Assembly: GCF_051027545.1 (NCBI RefSeq)
Contig: NZ_CP194902.1
Span: 3,596,001 to 3,660,000 of the forward strand
Direction of reading: 5' to 3'
Length of the DNA: 64,000 nt
DNA from: Methylocaldum sp002005105
GTDB lineage: Bacteria > Pseudomonadota > Gammaproteobacteria > Methylococcales > Methylococcaceae
Shown one piece after another: positions 18,531 to 26,680 of the stretch (its first letter is position 1; each line of letters begins with the position of its first letter). The translations under genes and the position numbers were made by a program. The notes beneath the pieces were generated by a model. The model saw only the letters and a list, made by a program, of their open reading frames with translations. It searched no databases and had not been told where the DNA came from.

Positions 18531-18806
18531 CTCGAACGACAGCCGTAGGCTGGCAAAACCTCCGAAGGATGACGTCGAGTTCGGAACCGGAACGTTCCAA
18601 TAAGGACCGCAATACGGCTTAGAAGCAGAGGGATTTTTGCCGAAGGACAGGACGTTCTTGACGGATCCGGGATGTTCCGTAGGAGATTGAGACAATTCTT
18701 AATCCAACCGGGATGGTTGCAATGGATTTGAATTGATCCTATGTGACCGGACAATCCGAGTTCGGCTGGGATGCAATTTCGAACAGGGAGGTTCTCGTTT
18801 CCCTTC
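18531..18806 (+). ncRNA. CsrB/RsmZ-like CsrA-sequestering small RNA, copy 2
   Basis: About 275 nt with some 15 GGA motifs at roughly 20-nt intervals (near 18567, 18589, 18631, 18650, 18670, 18711, 18724, 18749, 18769, 18787). Perfect small hairpins present GGA in the loop: GGAAC-CGGAAC-GUUCC (18583-18598), CAACC-GGGAU-GGUUG (18705-18719) and GAAC-AGGGAG-GUUC (18781-18794). Segments such as ACAGGACGTTC and CGGCTGGGATG align with RNA 1. There is no ORF across it. The 3' end is uncertain: the last hairpin has only a weak T tract, so read-through into the small gene at 18852 and on to the strong terminator at 19099-19151 is possible. Confidence 0.7.
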
Positions 18807-18851
18807 TGTCTTTAAGGAAAAAGAAATTAGAAATTAGGAGGTTCTCTTGCT

Positions 18852-19064
18852 ATGGCTAGGAAAGCGCTGAAAGCCGTGGATGACATGTCGGAAGATTTGA
18901 TGTCGGATGCTCCGAGCAATCCGGTTCCATTTCCCGATGACGAGATAAACCAAAAGATTGCCGAAGCCGCGTATTACCGTGCTGAAAAGCGGGGCTTTGT
19001 TCCAGGTTACGAAGTCGAAGATTGGCTAGAGGCTGAAAAGGAAATCAGAGCGGGTTCCCTTTAA
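18852..19064 (+). CDS. DUF2934 domain small protein
   Basis: 70 residues. The C-terminal half (DDEINQKIAEAAYYRAEKRGF...EDWLEAEKEI) is a DUF2934 domain, found in small proteins of proteobacteria with unknown function. A strong Shine-Dalgarno AGGAGG lies about 10 nt upstream of the ATG. The gene follows CsrB-like RNA 2 and precedes a strong terminator, so it may be expressed from the same promoter by read-through. Confidence 0.8.
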   Translation: MARKALKAVDDMSEDLMSDAPSNPVPFPDDEINQKIAEAAYYRAEKRGFVPGYEVEDWLEAEKEIRAGSL

Positions 19065-19098
19065 GCAGGTTTTTCGACTCTCTAGATTCGGTTTCCCC

Positions 19099-19151
19099 AG
19101 AAGGCAGAAATATCCCCCACCCAAATATACCGTTTCTGCCTTCTTCTTTTT
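19099..19151 (+). terminator. Rho-independent terminator after the DUF2934 gene
   Basis: A perfect 12-bp stem AGAAGGCAGAAA / TTTCTGCCTTCT (19099-19110 and 19133-19144) with a 22-nt loop is followed by TCTTTTTTTAT. The T tract is only on the plus-strand side. Confidence 0.85.
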
Positions 19152-19305
19152 TTATCCCCACCGCATGTGATGAGGATAAAAACAGGACTCTCTTTTATCC
19201 CTCCATTTCTGCGATCATAATCGAGCGATTCGACCGATAGGCGAAGCTTGGCGGCTGCCGGTTCAGTGAATTCGCGAGCGTTTCTCGATTCCAATCCTTT
19301 ATTTG

Positions 19306-19635
19306 ATGACTTTAAAAACAGCCAAAATGCACGATACCGAACTGCGCCAGAAACTTGCGGCGGAAACCGGACAAATCGGCTGGCAGGAGCTGGAGCGCCA
19401 TTTCGCCAGAGGCGTCTTAATCGTTATTGGACCGGAATTGAACTTGGTCGAGGCTGCGGCAAAGATAGCCGAAGACGATAAAAGCGCTTTGCAAGAGTGG
19501 ATCCAAAGAGGGCAGGTTGTGCGGGCGACCGACGATCACGCCAGGCGATGGGTCGATTCGAAGTGCACCTTTTGGGCCGTGGTCGTTGCGCCGTGGGTGT
19601 TGGTGCAAGAGAGTCGACCGCCCAAAGCGCACTAG
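19306..19635 (+). CDS. DUF2288 family protein
   Basis: 109 residues from ATG 19306; the ATG at 19327 (MHDTELRQKL) is an alternative close to the usual family N-terminus, and neither has a clear ribosome binding site. ELRQKLAAETGQIGWQELERHFARG, the central AAAKIAEDDKSALQEW and the C-terminal FWAVVVAPWVLVQE are diagnostic of DUF2288. Function is unknown. The 240 nt upstream hold only the terminator of the preceding gene. Confidence 0.85.
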   Translation: MTLKTAKMHDTELRQKLAAETGQIGWQELERHFARGVLIVIGPELNLVEAAAKIAEDDKSALQEWIQRGQVVRATDDHARRWVDSKCTFWAVVVAPWVLVQESRPPKAH

Positions 19636-19659
19636 AGTCCTTGGTCAGACTATCGATCT

Positions 19660-19809
19660 TATTAATCAGGCCCGTAAATACCCTCCTGGTATTTCGGGCC
19701 GCCGCCCAGGCCCGGTACACGCCCGGCCTGGGCTCACGCGGCTTGTCGCCGCGCCGGGGCATCCCTGCCCCGGATTAACCCGGCCTATATTTATAGGCCG
19801 GGTTAATAG
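19660..19809. repeat. 150-bp structured interspersed repeat, copy 1
   Basis: Starts ATTAATCAGGCCCGTAAATA, passes through paired GC-rich stems (CCCAGGCCCG...CGGGCCTGGG-type, GGCGCGGCGACAAGCC, GGGGCATCCCTGCCCC) and ends with the palindrome ATTAACCCGGCCTATA / TATAGGCCGGGTTAAT. Copies 2 (20593) and 3 (22678) lie within 3.2 kb in the same orientation. Confidence 0.85.
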
Positions 19810-19830
19810 TAAGCGTCTGGATCCGAGATT

Positions 19831-20019
19831 ATGAGCACCAGAGCGAAATGCTTCATCACGCTGATAGGCTTGATGATATTGGATATTTTTCCGATACCGG
19901 TCGTCGGGCTGATCGGATTGTACGTCATCATCAACCGCCCGCGATGGTTCCTCGAAACGGTCAACCGATTGTACGACGAGCGAGGCAAAACCACCGTGAG
20001 CGCCGACGAGGAGATCTGA
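19831..20019 (+). CDS. Small hydrophobic protein
   Basis: 62 residues. Residues 7-36 are strongly hydrophobic with a central Pro-Ile-Pro, suggesting one long or two short membrane helices, followed by a charged tail (RPRWFLETVNRLYDERGK). It was not recognised as a named family. Codon use and the charged tail look coding. It begins 22 nt after repeat copy 1 and is convergent with the DUF423 gene. Confidence 0.5.
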   Translation: MSTRAKCFITLIGLMILDIFPIPVVGLIGLYVIINRPRWFLETVNRLYDERGKTTVSADEEI

Positions 20020-20027
20020 AGGGTCGG

Positions 20028-20408
20028 TTATTCCCGTCCGAGCCGCCAGGCTGAAAGCCCTAGCAGGAACCAGCCGGTGAGAAACGACAAGCCCCCGAAG
20101 GGGGTAATCCAGCCCAGCCAGCGAACTCCGGTGATACTCAAGACATAAAGGCTTCCGGAAAAAAGTACGATTCCCGCGAACATGAACCAGCCGGCCTTGA
20201 CAAGAAGGCGCGTATCGGGGAGTTGTTTGGCCGTTATGCCGATCAAGGCAAGACCCAGCGCATGCCACATCTGATATTCCACGCCGGTGCGGTAAATCGC
20301 GAGGTGGTATTCGTCCAGAACCGCTCGTAATCCGTGAGCTCCGAATGCGCCCATGGCAACGCCGAGGAATCCGGCAGCAGCGCCGAGAAGAAGAAAGGTC
20401 CTGTGCAC
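20028..20408 (-). CDS. DUF423 family membrane protein (YgdD-like)
   Basis: The 126-residue product starts at GTG 20408, which has a GGAG five nt upstream. The frame extends further, but that extension is encoded by REP sequence. Four membrane helices are predicted, and the family signature GAAAGFLGVAMGAFGAHGLR...YHLAIYRTGVEYQMWHALGL is intact, ending with ITPFGGLSFLTGWF. DUF423 proteins (E. coli YgdD) are small inner-membrane proteins without a known reaction. Confidence 0.9.
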   Translation of the reverse strand: MHRTFLLLGAAAGFLGVAMGAFGAHGLRAVLDEYHLAIYRTGVEYQMWHALGLALIGITAKQLPDTRLLVKAGWFMFAGIVLFSGSLYVLSITGVRWLGWITPFGGLSFLTGWFLLGLSAWRLGRE

Positions 20409-20434
20409 AATAACTCCAAGTACGGGTTTTAAAA

Positions 20435-20530
20435 GCGTTTTCCGGTTCGTCGGCAAGGGATTGCCGACCTACAAGAGCGTTGCGAGTAGGTCGGGAATCC
20501 TTTCCCGACGCAGCCGTTCGGCGATTCGCT
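20435..20530. repeat. REP-type palindromic repeats
   Basis: Facing units GTCGGCAAGGGATTGCCGACC and GTAGGTCGGGAATCC, then TTCCCGACGCAGCCG and repeats of TCGGCGATTC / GGATCGCCGA. Same family as those at 5.7, 36.1 and 48.15 kb. Confidence 0.7.
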
Positions 20531-20592
20531 GAGTCGGCAGAGGATCGCCGAACGGCTAAATCCATCGTCGCGGTCAGCGCCGCCTTATGGAT

Positions 20593-20742
20593 TATTAATC
20601 AGGCCCGTCAATACCCTCCTGGTATTTCGGGCCGCCGCCCAGGCCCGGTACACGCCCGGCCTGGGCTCACGCGGCTTGTCGCCGCGCCGGGGCATCCCTG
20701 CCCCGGATTAACCCGGCCTATATTTATAGGCCGGGTTAATAG
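20593..20742. repeat. 150-bp structured interspersed repeat, copy 2, overlapping the htpG stop codon
   Basis: Nearly identical to copy 1 over its full length (visible difference CCCGTCAATA instead of CCCGTAAATA). Its last bases TTAATA supply the stop codon and part of the last codon of htpG on the opposite strand. Confidence 0.85.
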
Positions 20743-22637
20743 TGCATGACAGCTTGAAGCAAGCCGTTCAAGCGGCGGACGAAGGCGGCGGTATCGTCCA
20801 GCTGGCCGCCTTCGCTGAGGACCGCCTGGTCATAAAGAATATGGGTCAGATCGGCGAAGCGCGATTCGTCCGCCTCGTCCTTGAGCCTTGTCACTAGGGG
20901 ATGATCGGGATTGATCTCGAAAATCGGTTTGCTGGCCGGTACGTCTTGCCCGGCCGATTTCATGATGCGTTCCATGGTACGGCTTAACCCGTAGGTTTCG
21001 CTGACCAGGCAAGCCGGAGAGTCGGTCAGGCGAGCGCTGATTTTCACATCGCTGATCTTGTCGCCCAGCGTTTGCTTGATTTTGTCGATAACGGGCTGGA
21101 ACGCCTTGCTGGCTTCTTCGGTATGCTTCTTGTCCGCTTCGTCGGCAAGGGTGCCCAGGTCCAGATCCCCCTTGGCCACCGATTGCAGATGCTTTCCTTC
21201 GAAATCGGTGAGATAGCTGACCAGCCAGTCGTCGACCCGATCGTGCAGCAGGAGTACTTCCAATCCCTTGCGACGGAAGATTTCCAGGTGCGGACTGTTT
21301 TTGGCCGCGGCGTAATTCTCGGCGGTAATATAGTAAATCTTGTCCTGCCCCTCCTTCATGCGGCCGACGTAATCCTCCAGGGAAACGTTCTGGACATCGG
21401 AATCGTTATGACTGGAGGCGAAGCGCAGCAGTTTGGCGATGCGGTCGCGGTTCTTGAAGTCTTCGATCGGACCTTCCTTGATGACCTGGCCGAATTCCTT
21501 CCAGAAAGCTTGGTATTTTTCCCGCTCGTTCCTGGCCACGTCCTCCAACAGACCGAGAACCTTCTTGACCGCGCCGGAGCGGATTTTTTCGAGCAGCGCG
21601 TTTTCCTGAAGAATTTCCCGCGAAACGTTCAAGGGGAGCGAATCGGAGTCGATCACGCCGCGGACGAAGCGGAGATAACGGGGCATCAGCTTCTCCGATC
21701 CTTCCATGATGAAAACCTTCCGCACGTAAAGCTTTACGCCGTGCTTCGCGTCGCGGTCCCACAGATCGAACGGCGCATGCGACGGAATGTAGAGCAGAAG
21801 GGTGTATTCGTTGGTGCCCTCCACGCGGCTGTGGAGGCGAGCCAGAGGCTCCTGAAAGTCGTGGGAAACGTGCTTGTAGAATTCGTTGTATTGCTCGTCC
21901 GAAATCTCATCCCTGTTCTTTGCCCATAAGGCGGAAGCGCTGTTGACGGTTTCCCACTCGTCCGCTGCCGGCTTTTCGTCTCCGTACGCTTCCTTCTTCA
22001 TCAGGATCGGCAAGGAAATGTGATCGGAGAATTTGCGTATGATCGACCGGAGTTTCCAACCGTCCAGGAACTCGTCCTCGCCTTCGCGGAGGTGCAGCGT
22101 AATCTTCGTTCCGTGCTCGGGTTTTTCGATGGTTTCCAGCGTGTAATCGCCTTCGCCCTTGGATTCCCAGCGTACCCCTTGGGCCGCGTCCAGACCAGCC
22201 TTGCGGGTTTCCAGGGTGACTTTGTCGGCAACGATGAATGCGGAATAAAAGCCCACGCCGAACTGGCCGATGAGCTGGCTGTCCTTCGCCTCGTCCCCGG
22301 TCAGCGACTCGAAGAACTGGCGGGTGCCGGAGCGGGCGATGGTCCCGATGTTCTCGCGGACCTCGTCGCGGGTCATGCCGATGCCGTTGTCGGTAATGGT
22401 CAAAGTCCGGTTCGTTTTGTCGTGTTCGATCCGAATCTTCAGCTCGCTGTCGCCCTCGTACAGCGCATCGTTTCCCAGTGCCATAAAGCGGAGCTTGTCG
22501 GCAGCGTCGGATCCGTTCGAGATGAGCTCGCGCAAGAAGATTTCCTTGTTGCTGTACAAGGAGTGAATCATCAGGTGCAGAAGCTGTTTTACCTCAGCTT
22601 CGAACCCAAAAGTTACCTTGCTTTCTGCTACGGTCAT
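20736..22637 (-). CDS. htpG: Molecular chaperone HtpG (Hsp90)
   Basis: 633 residues. The GHKL ATPase N-terminus is complete: RELISNGSDAADKLRF, ITDNGIGMTRDEV and FGVGFYSAFIVADKV. The middle domain follows (SREILQENALLEKIR), then the C-terminal dimerisation domain (KPIFEINPDHPLV). It is a cytosolic ATP-dependent chaperone. A GGAGG ribosome binding site lies inside a CCTCCGGAGG palindrome, 12 nt before the ATG. The gene is bracketed by copies 2 and 3 of the 150-bp repeat. Confidence 0.97.
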   Translation of the reverse strand: MTVAESKVTFGFEAEVKQLLHLMIHSLYSNKEIFLRELISNGSDAADKLRFMALGNDALYEGDSELKIRIEHDKTNRTLTITDNGIGMTRDEVRENIGTIARSGTRQFFESLTGDEAKDSQLIGQFGVGFYSAFIVADKVTLETRKAGLDAAQGVRWESKGEGDYTLETIEKPEHGTKITLHLREGEDEFLDGWKLRSIIRKFSDHISLPILMKKEAYGDEKPAADEWETVNSASALWAKNRDEISDEQYNEFYKHVSHDFQEPLARLHSRVEGTNEYTLLLYIPSHAPFDLWDRDAKHGVKLYVRKVFIMEGSEKLMPRYLRFVRGVIDSDSLPLNVSREILQENALLEKIRSGAVKKVLGLLEDVARNEREKYQAFWKEFGQVIKEGPIEDFKNRDRIAKLLRFASSHNDSDVQNVSLEDYVGRMKEGQDKIYYITAENYAAAKNSPHLEIFRRKGLEVLLLHDRVDDWLVSYLTDFEGKHLQSVAKGDLDLGTLADEADKKHTEEASKAFQPVIDKIKQTLGDKISDVKISARLTDSPACLVSETYGLSRTMERIMKSAGQDVPASKPIFEINPDHPLVTRLKDEADESRFADLTHILYDQAVLSEGGQLDDTAAFVRRLNGLLQAVMHY

Positions 22638-22677
22638 GGCAGTGACTTTCCTCCGGAGGTTTAAGTGGATCGACTCT

Positions 22678-22799
22678 ATTAATCAGGCCCGTAAATACCC
22701 TCCTGGTATTTACGGACCACCGCCAAGGCCGGTTACACGTCCCGCCTTGGCTCACGCGGCTTGTCGCCGCGCCGGAACATCCCTGCCCTGGGTTAATAA
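22678..22799. repeat. 150-bp structured interspersed repeat, copy 3 (truncated)
   Basis: Same start (ATTAATCAGGCCCGTAAATA) and same middle (CTCACGCGGCTTGTCGCCGCGCCGG) as copies 1 and 2. It is more diverged and lacks the terminal CCGGCCTATA...TATAGGCCGG palindrome. It lies 40 bp upstream of htpG, inside its probable promoter region. The rest of 22800-22980 shows no clear feature. Confidence 0.75.
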
Positions 22800-22980
22800 G
22801 ATGACGATGAGAATTTGGGGCGATCCTTCCCGTTTTCAAGTCTGTTTCGTTTTTTGAGACGAGCGCCACGTTTTTTCGTCTAGACTTTTTTCGAGCCTGC
22901 TGTGGCTCGGACAACCAGCACCAAACTTCGACCGGCTATCCGTGCCGCCCTTCAGTTAAGCATCTCCAAAGAGTTAACGC

Positions 22981-23835
22981 ATGTTCGTCATTATCGGTTA
23001 CATCATCGTCGTGGGCGCCATTCTGGGCGGTTTTTTGATGGCGGGAGGCCATATCGGCGTTCTTATTCAACCGAACGAGGTCATCATCATTTTCGGCGGC
23101 GCGCTCGGCGCATTCGTCGTGTCGAACAATCCCAAGGTCTTGAAAGCCGTTTTCGGCGCGTTGATGAGCTCCCTGAAGGGTTCCAAATACAACCAGGCGC
23201 TTTATCTTGAAACCTTGACGCTCTTGTATCGGATCTTCAACAAGATCCGTCAAAATGGGCTGTTGTCCATCGAAGGGGATATCGAGACGCCGGATCAAAG
23301 CGAATTGTTCAAATCCGCGCCCAAGGTGCTGGCCGACCATCACGCGGTCGAGTTCATCACCGATTATTTGCGCTTGATGACGAGCGGCAGTTTGGACGTC
23401 CATCAAATCGACAATCTGATGGACATCGACATCGAAACCCATCACGAGGAAGGCCACCTGCCCATACAGGCGCTGCAACGCCTCGCGGACGGCATGCCGG
23501 CGTTCGGCATCGTCGCCGCGGTCATGGGCGTGGTGCATACCATGGAGTCGGTGGGTTTGCCGCCGGCGGAACTCGGCAAGCTGATCGCCGCGGCACTGGT
23601 CGGCACATTTCTGGGTATTTTGGTTGCCTATGGTTTCATCAGTCCCCTGGCGGGTCTGTTGGAACAACGTTTGGCGGAATCGACGAAGTATTATCAAAGC
23701 ATCAAAGCCGGGCTGATCGCCTCGATAAACGGTTACGCCCCATCCACCGCCGTGGAATTCGCCCGCAAAGCGATGTTTTCCGCGGAGCGTCCGGAATTCT
23801 CCGAATTGGAGAAGCATCTCAAAGAAAGCCGTTAA
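22981..23835 (+). CDS. motA: Flagellar motor stator protein MotA
   Basis: 284 residues with four membrane helices: two at the N-terminus (IIGYIIVVGAILGGFLMAGG and VIIIFGGALGAFVV), a long cytoplasmic loop, then GIVAAVMGVVHTMESVGLP and ALVGTFLGILVAYGFISPL. The sequence is of the proton-driven E. coli type. With MotB it forms the stator that turns ion flow into torque. It is 21 nt upstream of motB. No other flagellar gene is in the window. Confidence 0.94.
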   Translation: MFVIIGYIIVVGAILGGFLMAGGHIGVLIQPNEVIIIFGGALGAFVVSNNPKVLKAVFGALMSSLKGSKYNQALYLETLTLLYRIFNKIRQNGLLSIEGDIETPDQSELFKSAPKVLADHHAVEFITDYLRLMTSGSLDVHQIDNLMDIDIETHHEEGHLPIQALQRLADGMPAFGIVAAVMGVVHTMESVGLPPAELGKLIAAALVGTFLGILVAYGFISPLAGLLEQRLAESTKYYQSIKAGLIASINGYAPSTAVEFARKAMFSAERPEFSELEKHLKESR

Positions 23836-23856
23836 CGAGCTTATCCGGATAAGACC

Positions 23857-24801
23857 ATGGCCGATAATTCGAACCAAATCGTCATCAAGAAAATCAAGAA
23901 AGGCGGTCACGGCCATCATGGAGGAGCCTGGAAGCTGGCCTACGCCGATTTCGTCACCGCGATGATGGCGTTCTTTTTGCTGATGTGGCTTTTAGGTACG
24001 ACCGAACCCGCTTTCAGGCAAGGCATCGCCGAGTATTTCAAGGATCCCTGGAAACCTTCCCGGCAAGGCGGTCCCAACACGGGCGATGCAACCAGCGTGA
24101 TCAAGGGAGGAGGGGAGGACATCACTCAATCCGAGGGTCAAGTCAAACTGACCGACCAAGGGAAGGAAGATATCGTCGGAGAAGCCGCCGAATCGGAAAA
24201 GGAGATGGAACAACTCGAGGCGCTGAAGGAAAAGATCGAGCGGATGATCGAAACCAGCCCTTTGCTCACACAGTTCCAGAATCAACTGAAGATCGACATC
24301 ACTCAGGAGGGGCTACGTATCCAGATCATCGATTCGGAAGGCCGGCCCATGTTCAATTCGGCGAGCGCCAAAATGGAAGGCTATGCATCGGAGATACTTC
24401 GCCAAATCGCGCCGGTCATCAACGAGTTGCCGAACAAGATCAGCATCGCCGGACATACGGATGCAAAGCCGTTTCCGGGCAAAGGACAGGGTTATACGAA
24501 TTGGGAATTATCCGCCGACCGTGCCAATTCCGCCCGCAAGGAGCTGATCAAGAGCGGCCTCAAGGAAGAAAAAATGATGCGGGTGGTGGGGCTCTCTTCG
24601 AGCGTTCCTTATGTCAGGGAAGACCCCTTGGCCGCCACCAATCGGCGCATTTCCATCATCGTGATGAACAAGCATACGGCCGAAGAAATCATTACCGGCG
24701 GTTCCGGGATAGATATATCTATGCAAAAGCCGCTGGACAAAGGGGCGATTACGGGCCAAGGCATGGTGCCGGCCGCCAACAAGGCCGCGTCCGCACTCTA
24801 G
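23857..24801 (+). CDS. motB: Flagellar motor stator protein MotB
   Basis: 314 residues. A basic N-terminus precedes one membrane helix (about 28-48) with the ion-carrying aspartate D31 in LAYADFVTAMMAFF. The periplasmic C-terminal OmpA-like peptidoglycan-binding domain (about 150-280) includes ISIAGHTDAKPF and NWELSADRANSARKEL. It anchors the MotA4B2 stator to peptidoglycan. It is translationally close to motA and to the methyltransferase 12 nt downstream. Confidence 0.95.
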   Translation: MADNSNQIVIKKIKKGGHGHHGGAWKLAYADFVTAMMAFFLLMWLLGTTEPAFRQGIAEYFKDPWKPSRQGGPNTGDATSVIKGGGEDITQSEGQVKLTDQGKEDIVGEAAESEKEMEQLEALKEKIERMIETSPLLTQFQNQLKIDITQEGLRIQIIDSEGRPMFNSASAKMEGYASEILRQIAPVINELPNKISIAGHTDAKPFPGKGQGYTNWELSADRANSARKELIKSGLKEEKMMRVVGLSSSVPYVREDPLAATNRRISIIVMNKHTAEEIITGGSGIDISMQKPLDKGAITGQGMVPAANKAASAL

Positions 24802-24813
24802 GGCACCATATTC

Positions 24814-25563
24814 ATGGTCGAAGCGCTGCCGGTTTGGTTCAGGGCCGTCCTGAGCCAACTCTTGGCCATCTTAGGCACATTCCTGCTTCTAAAGAGCGGC
24901 GGCCTGTTCTGGGCATCCCTCGGCTTCGCCGTGGCATTTGAAGGTCTTCTCGCCATGGCCTTCGGCTGGATGCTGAGACTTCCTTATTGGTGGCTGCCGA
25001 TCCAGGCGCTGTTCGTTCCCGCAATCGCCGTCAGCTGGCGGCTGAATCTCCCGCCGGTCCTGTATTTGGCCGGTTTCGTCCTGATGTGGCTGGTTTTTCG
25101 CAGTAATCTTCGCGAGCGGGTTCCTTTTTATTTGACCGATCGCGAAACCTGGCTTGCCGTTTCCGAGTTGTTGCCGCGGAACGCCGCGTTCAAATTCATC
25201 GACCTCGGTTGCGGCTGGGGCGGCGGCCTGGCGGTTTTAGCCGGGCAATGCAAATCCGGCGAATTCCGGGGCGTCGAATCGGCGCCTCTGCCGGCCCTGC
25301 TCGGCCGGTTTCGATTGCGGAACGAAAAGAACTGCCGTATCCGTTTCGGCGATTTTTGGATCGAGGATCTCGGCCGTTTCGATGTGGTTTACGCCTTTCT
25401 ATCGCCGGCACCCATGCCTCGCCTGTGGCGCAAGGCGCGGAAGGAAATGAAGCCGGGGTCGCTTTTCATCAGCAACACGTTCGAGGTACCGGGTGTCGAA
25501 CCGGATCAGACCTTGATCCCGCGAGATGGCCGCTCCGGCAAGCTGTTGGTTTGGCGGATGTGA
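24814..25563 (+). CDS. Class I SAM-dependent methyltransferase with N-terminal membrane segments
   Basis: 249 residues. The first 95 hold about three hydrophobic helices (for example QLLAILGTFLLLKSGGLFW). A Rossmann methyltransferase core follows, with motif I FIDLGCGWGGGLAVLA (about 129-144), an acidic residue in GVESAP, and motif IV-like FDVVYAFLSPAPMP. The target is unknown. It follows motB by 12 nt, so it is probably co-expressed with the stator genes, but no functional link is established. Membrane-fused methyltransferases of this kind appear as hypothetical proteins in gammaproteobacteria. Confidence 0.75.
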   Translation: MVEALPVWFRAVLSQLLAILGTFLLLKSGGLFWASLGFAVAFEGLLAMAFGWMLRLPYWWLPIQALFVPAIAVSWRLNLPPVLYLAGFVLMWLVFRSNLRERVPFYLTDRETWLAVSELLPRNAAFKFIDLGCGWGGGLAVLAGQCKSGEFRGVESAPLPALLGRFRLRNEKNCRIRFGDFWIEDLGRFDVVYAFLSPAPMPRLWRKARKEMKPGSLFISNTFEVPGVEPDQTLIPRDGRSGKLLVWRM

Positions 25564-25589
25564 CCTTCGGTTTCTCGACCCTTGCCCCA

Positions 25590-26609
25590 TCAAAAAATAT
25601 AAGGGTGCACTGCATTGAAACCGTGCACTTTGGCGCGCGGTTTGAAATCGGGCGGCTGCCATGGCTCGTTGGTTTGCCCGGCAAGAAAACGGGCCAGCCA
25701 GAAGGCTTGATGCCGTATCGGCATGATATAGGCGTACAAGCGGCCGTCCACGAATTCGGCGGCATCGCCTATGGCGTGGATGTCGGGGTCGTTGGTGCGC
25801 AGGAACTCATCGACCAATATGCCCCGATCGGCATTTAACCCGATGCGCCGCGCCAGTTCGGTTCGCGGCTTGAAACCGCAGGCGACGATGACGCCGTGGA
25901 AACCGCTAGCCGTTTCGTCCTGCAACTTCACCGCGTAAAGGCTGCCGATTTTTTCGAAGCCCTGGACCGAGGCATTCAAGCGAACCTCTATCCCGTGGCC
26001 CTGCAATACCTGCAACAGAGTTGCCGAATCTTCCTCGATCAACTGACGTTCCATGAGTCTTGCCAAGGCATGAAACAAGACCACCCGATCGCCCGCCTTG
26101 GCCAGATCGGAAGCGACTTCGCAGCCGATCAGCCCGCCACCGATCACCGCCCACAGGGGCTTTGCCGAGGTCTCGACGATTTTTTCCCGATGCCGCCGGA
26201 GTTCGATCAAGTCATCGAGGCTGTTGACGACAAAGAACAAATCGCGGCTCGTCTGAAACGGGGGCGGAATCAGCGCATCCGAGCCGGGCGCGAGCACCGC
26301 CTTGTCGTAATTCAGGGTAAATTCGCCCGAACTGTTCCGGCAGACAATGGTTTTGTCGTCGCGGTTGAGTGTCAATACGCTGGTTTCGCGATAGATCGCG
26401 ATGCCGGCATCGTGCAGTGCATCGAACGGCTTCAGAATGATCTTGGTTTCGATGTCGTCCCTCGAAAAGCCGTGGGATAGCATAGGCCGCGAATAATAGC
26501 CGTGGCCTTCCTGAGTTACGACGGAAATTCGGCATTCCGGCGCGAGTTTCCGAAGTTCCTCCGCGAAAGTGATGCCCGCGATACCTGAACCAATGATGAC
26601 GACGTGCAT
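25590..26609 (-). CDS. FAD-dependent rubredoxin/nitric-oxide reductase-type NAD(P)H oxidoreductase
   Basis: The ATG at 26609 (MHVVIIGSGIAGITFAEEL) has a GAGGAAA ribosome binding site; the frame's upstream extension is non-family. The 339-residue protein has an FAD-binding GSGIAG motif at the N-terminus, a second Rossmann motif VIGGGLIGCEVASDLAKAG (about 155-173) for NAD(P)H and the terminal IHAIGDAAEF FAD motif. This matches rubredoxin-NAD+ reductase and NorW. No rubredoxin gene is adjacent, so the electron acceptor is unresolved. It is convergent with the methyltransferase gene. Confidence 0.85.
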   Translation of the reverse strand: MHVVIIGSGIAGITFAEELRKLAPECRISVVTQEGHGYYSRPMLSHGFSRDDIETKIILKPFDALHDAGIAIYRETSVLTLNRDDKTIVCRNSSGEFTLNYDKAVLAPGSDALIPPPFQTSRDLFFVVNSLDDLIELRRHREKIVETSAKPLWAVIGGGLIGCEVASDLAKAGDRVVLFHALARLMERQLIEEDSATLLQVLQGHGIEVRLNASVQGFEKIGSLYAVKLQDETASGFHGVIVACGFKPRTELARRIGLNADRGILVDEFLRTNDPDIHAIGDAAEFVDGRLYAYIMPIRHQAFWLARFLAGQTNEPWQPPDFKPRAKVHGFNAVHPYIF

Positions 26610-26680
26610 GGAGTTTCCTCGCGATAACCGGTAAGCGTGAAATATCAAAAAGAGCCTTGAAGCGATTCTTACGCCGATAC

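Noticed and set aside
19082..19294. Minus-strand ORF of 70 residues
   Set aside because: It overlaps a strong plus-strand terminator and shows no ribosome binding site or family features.
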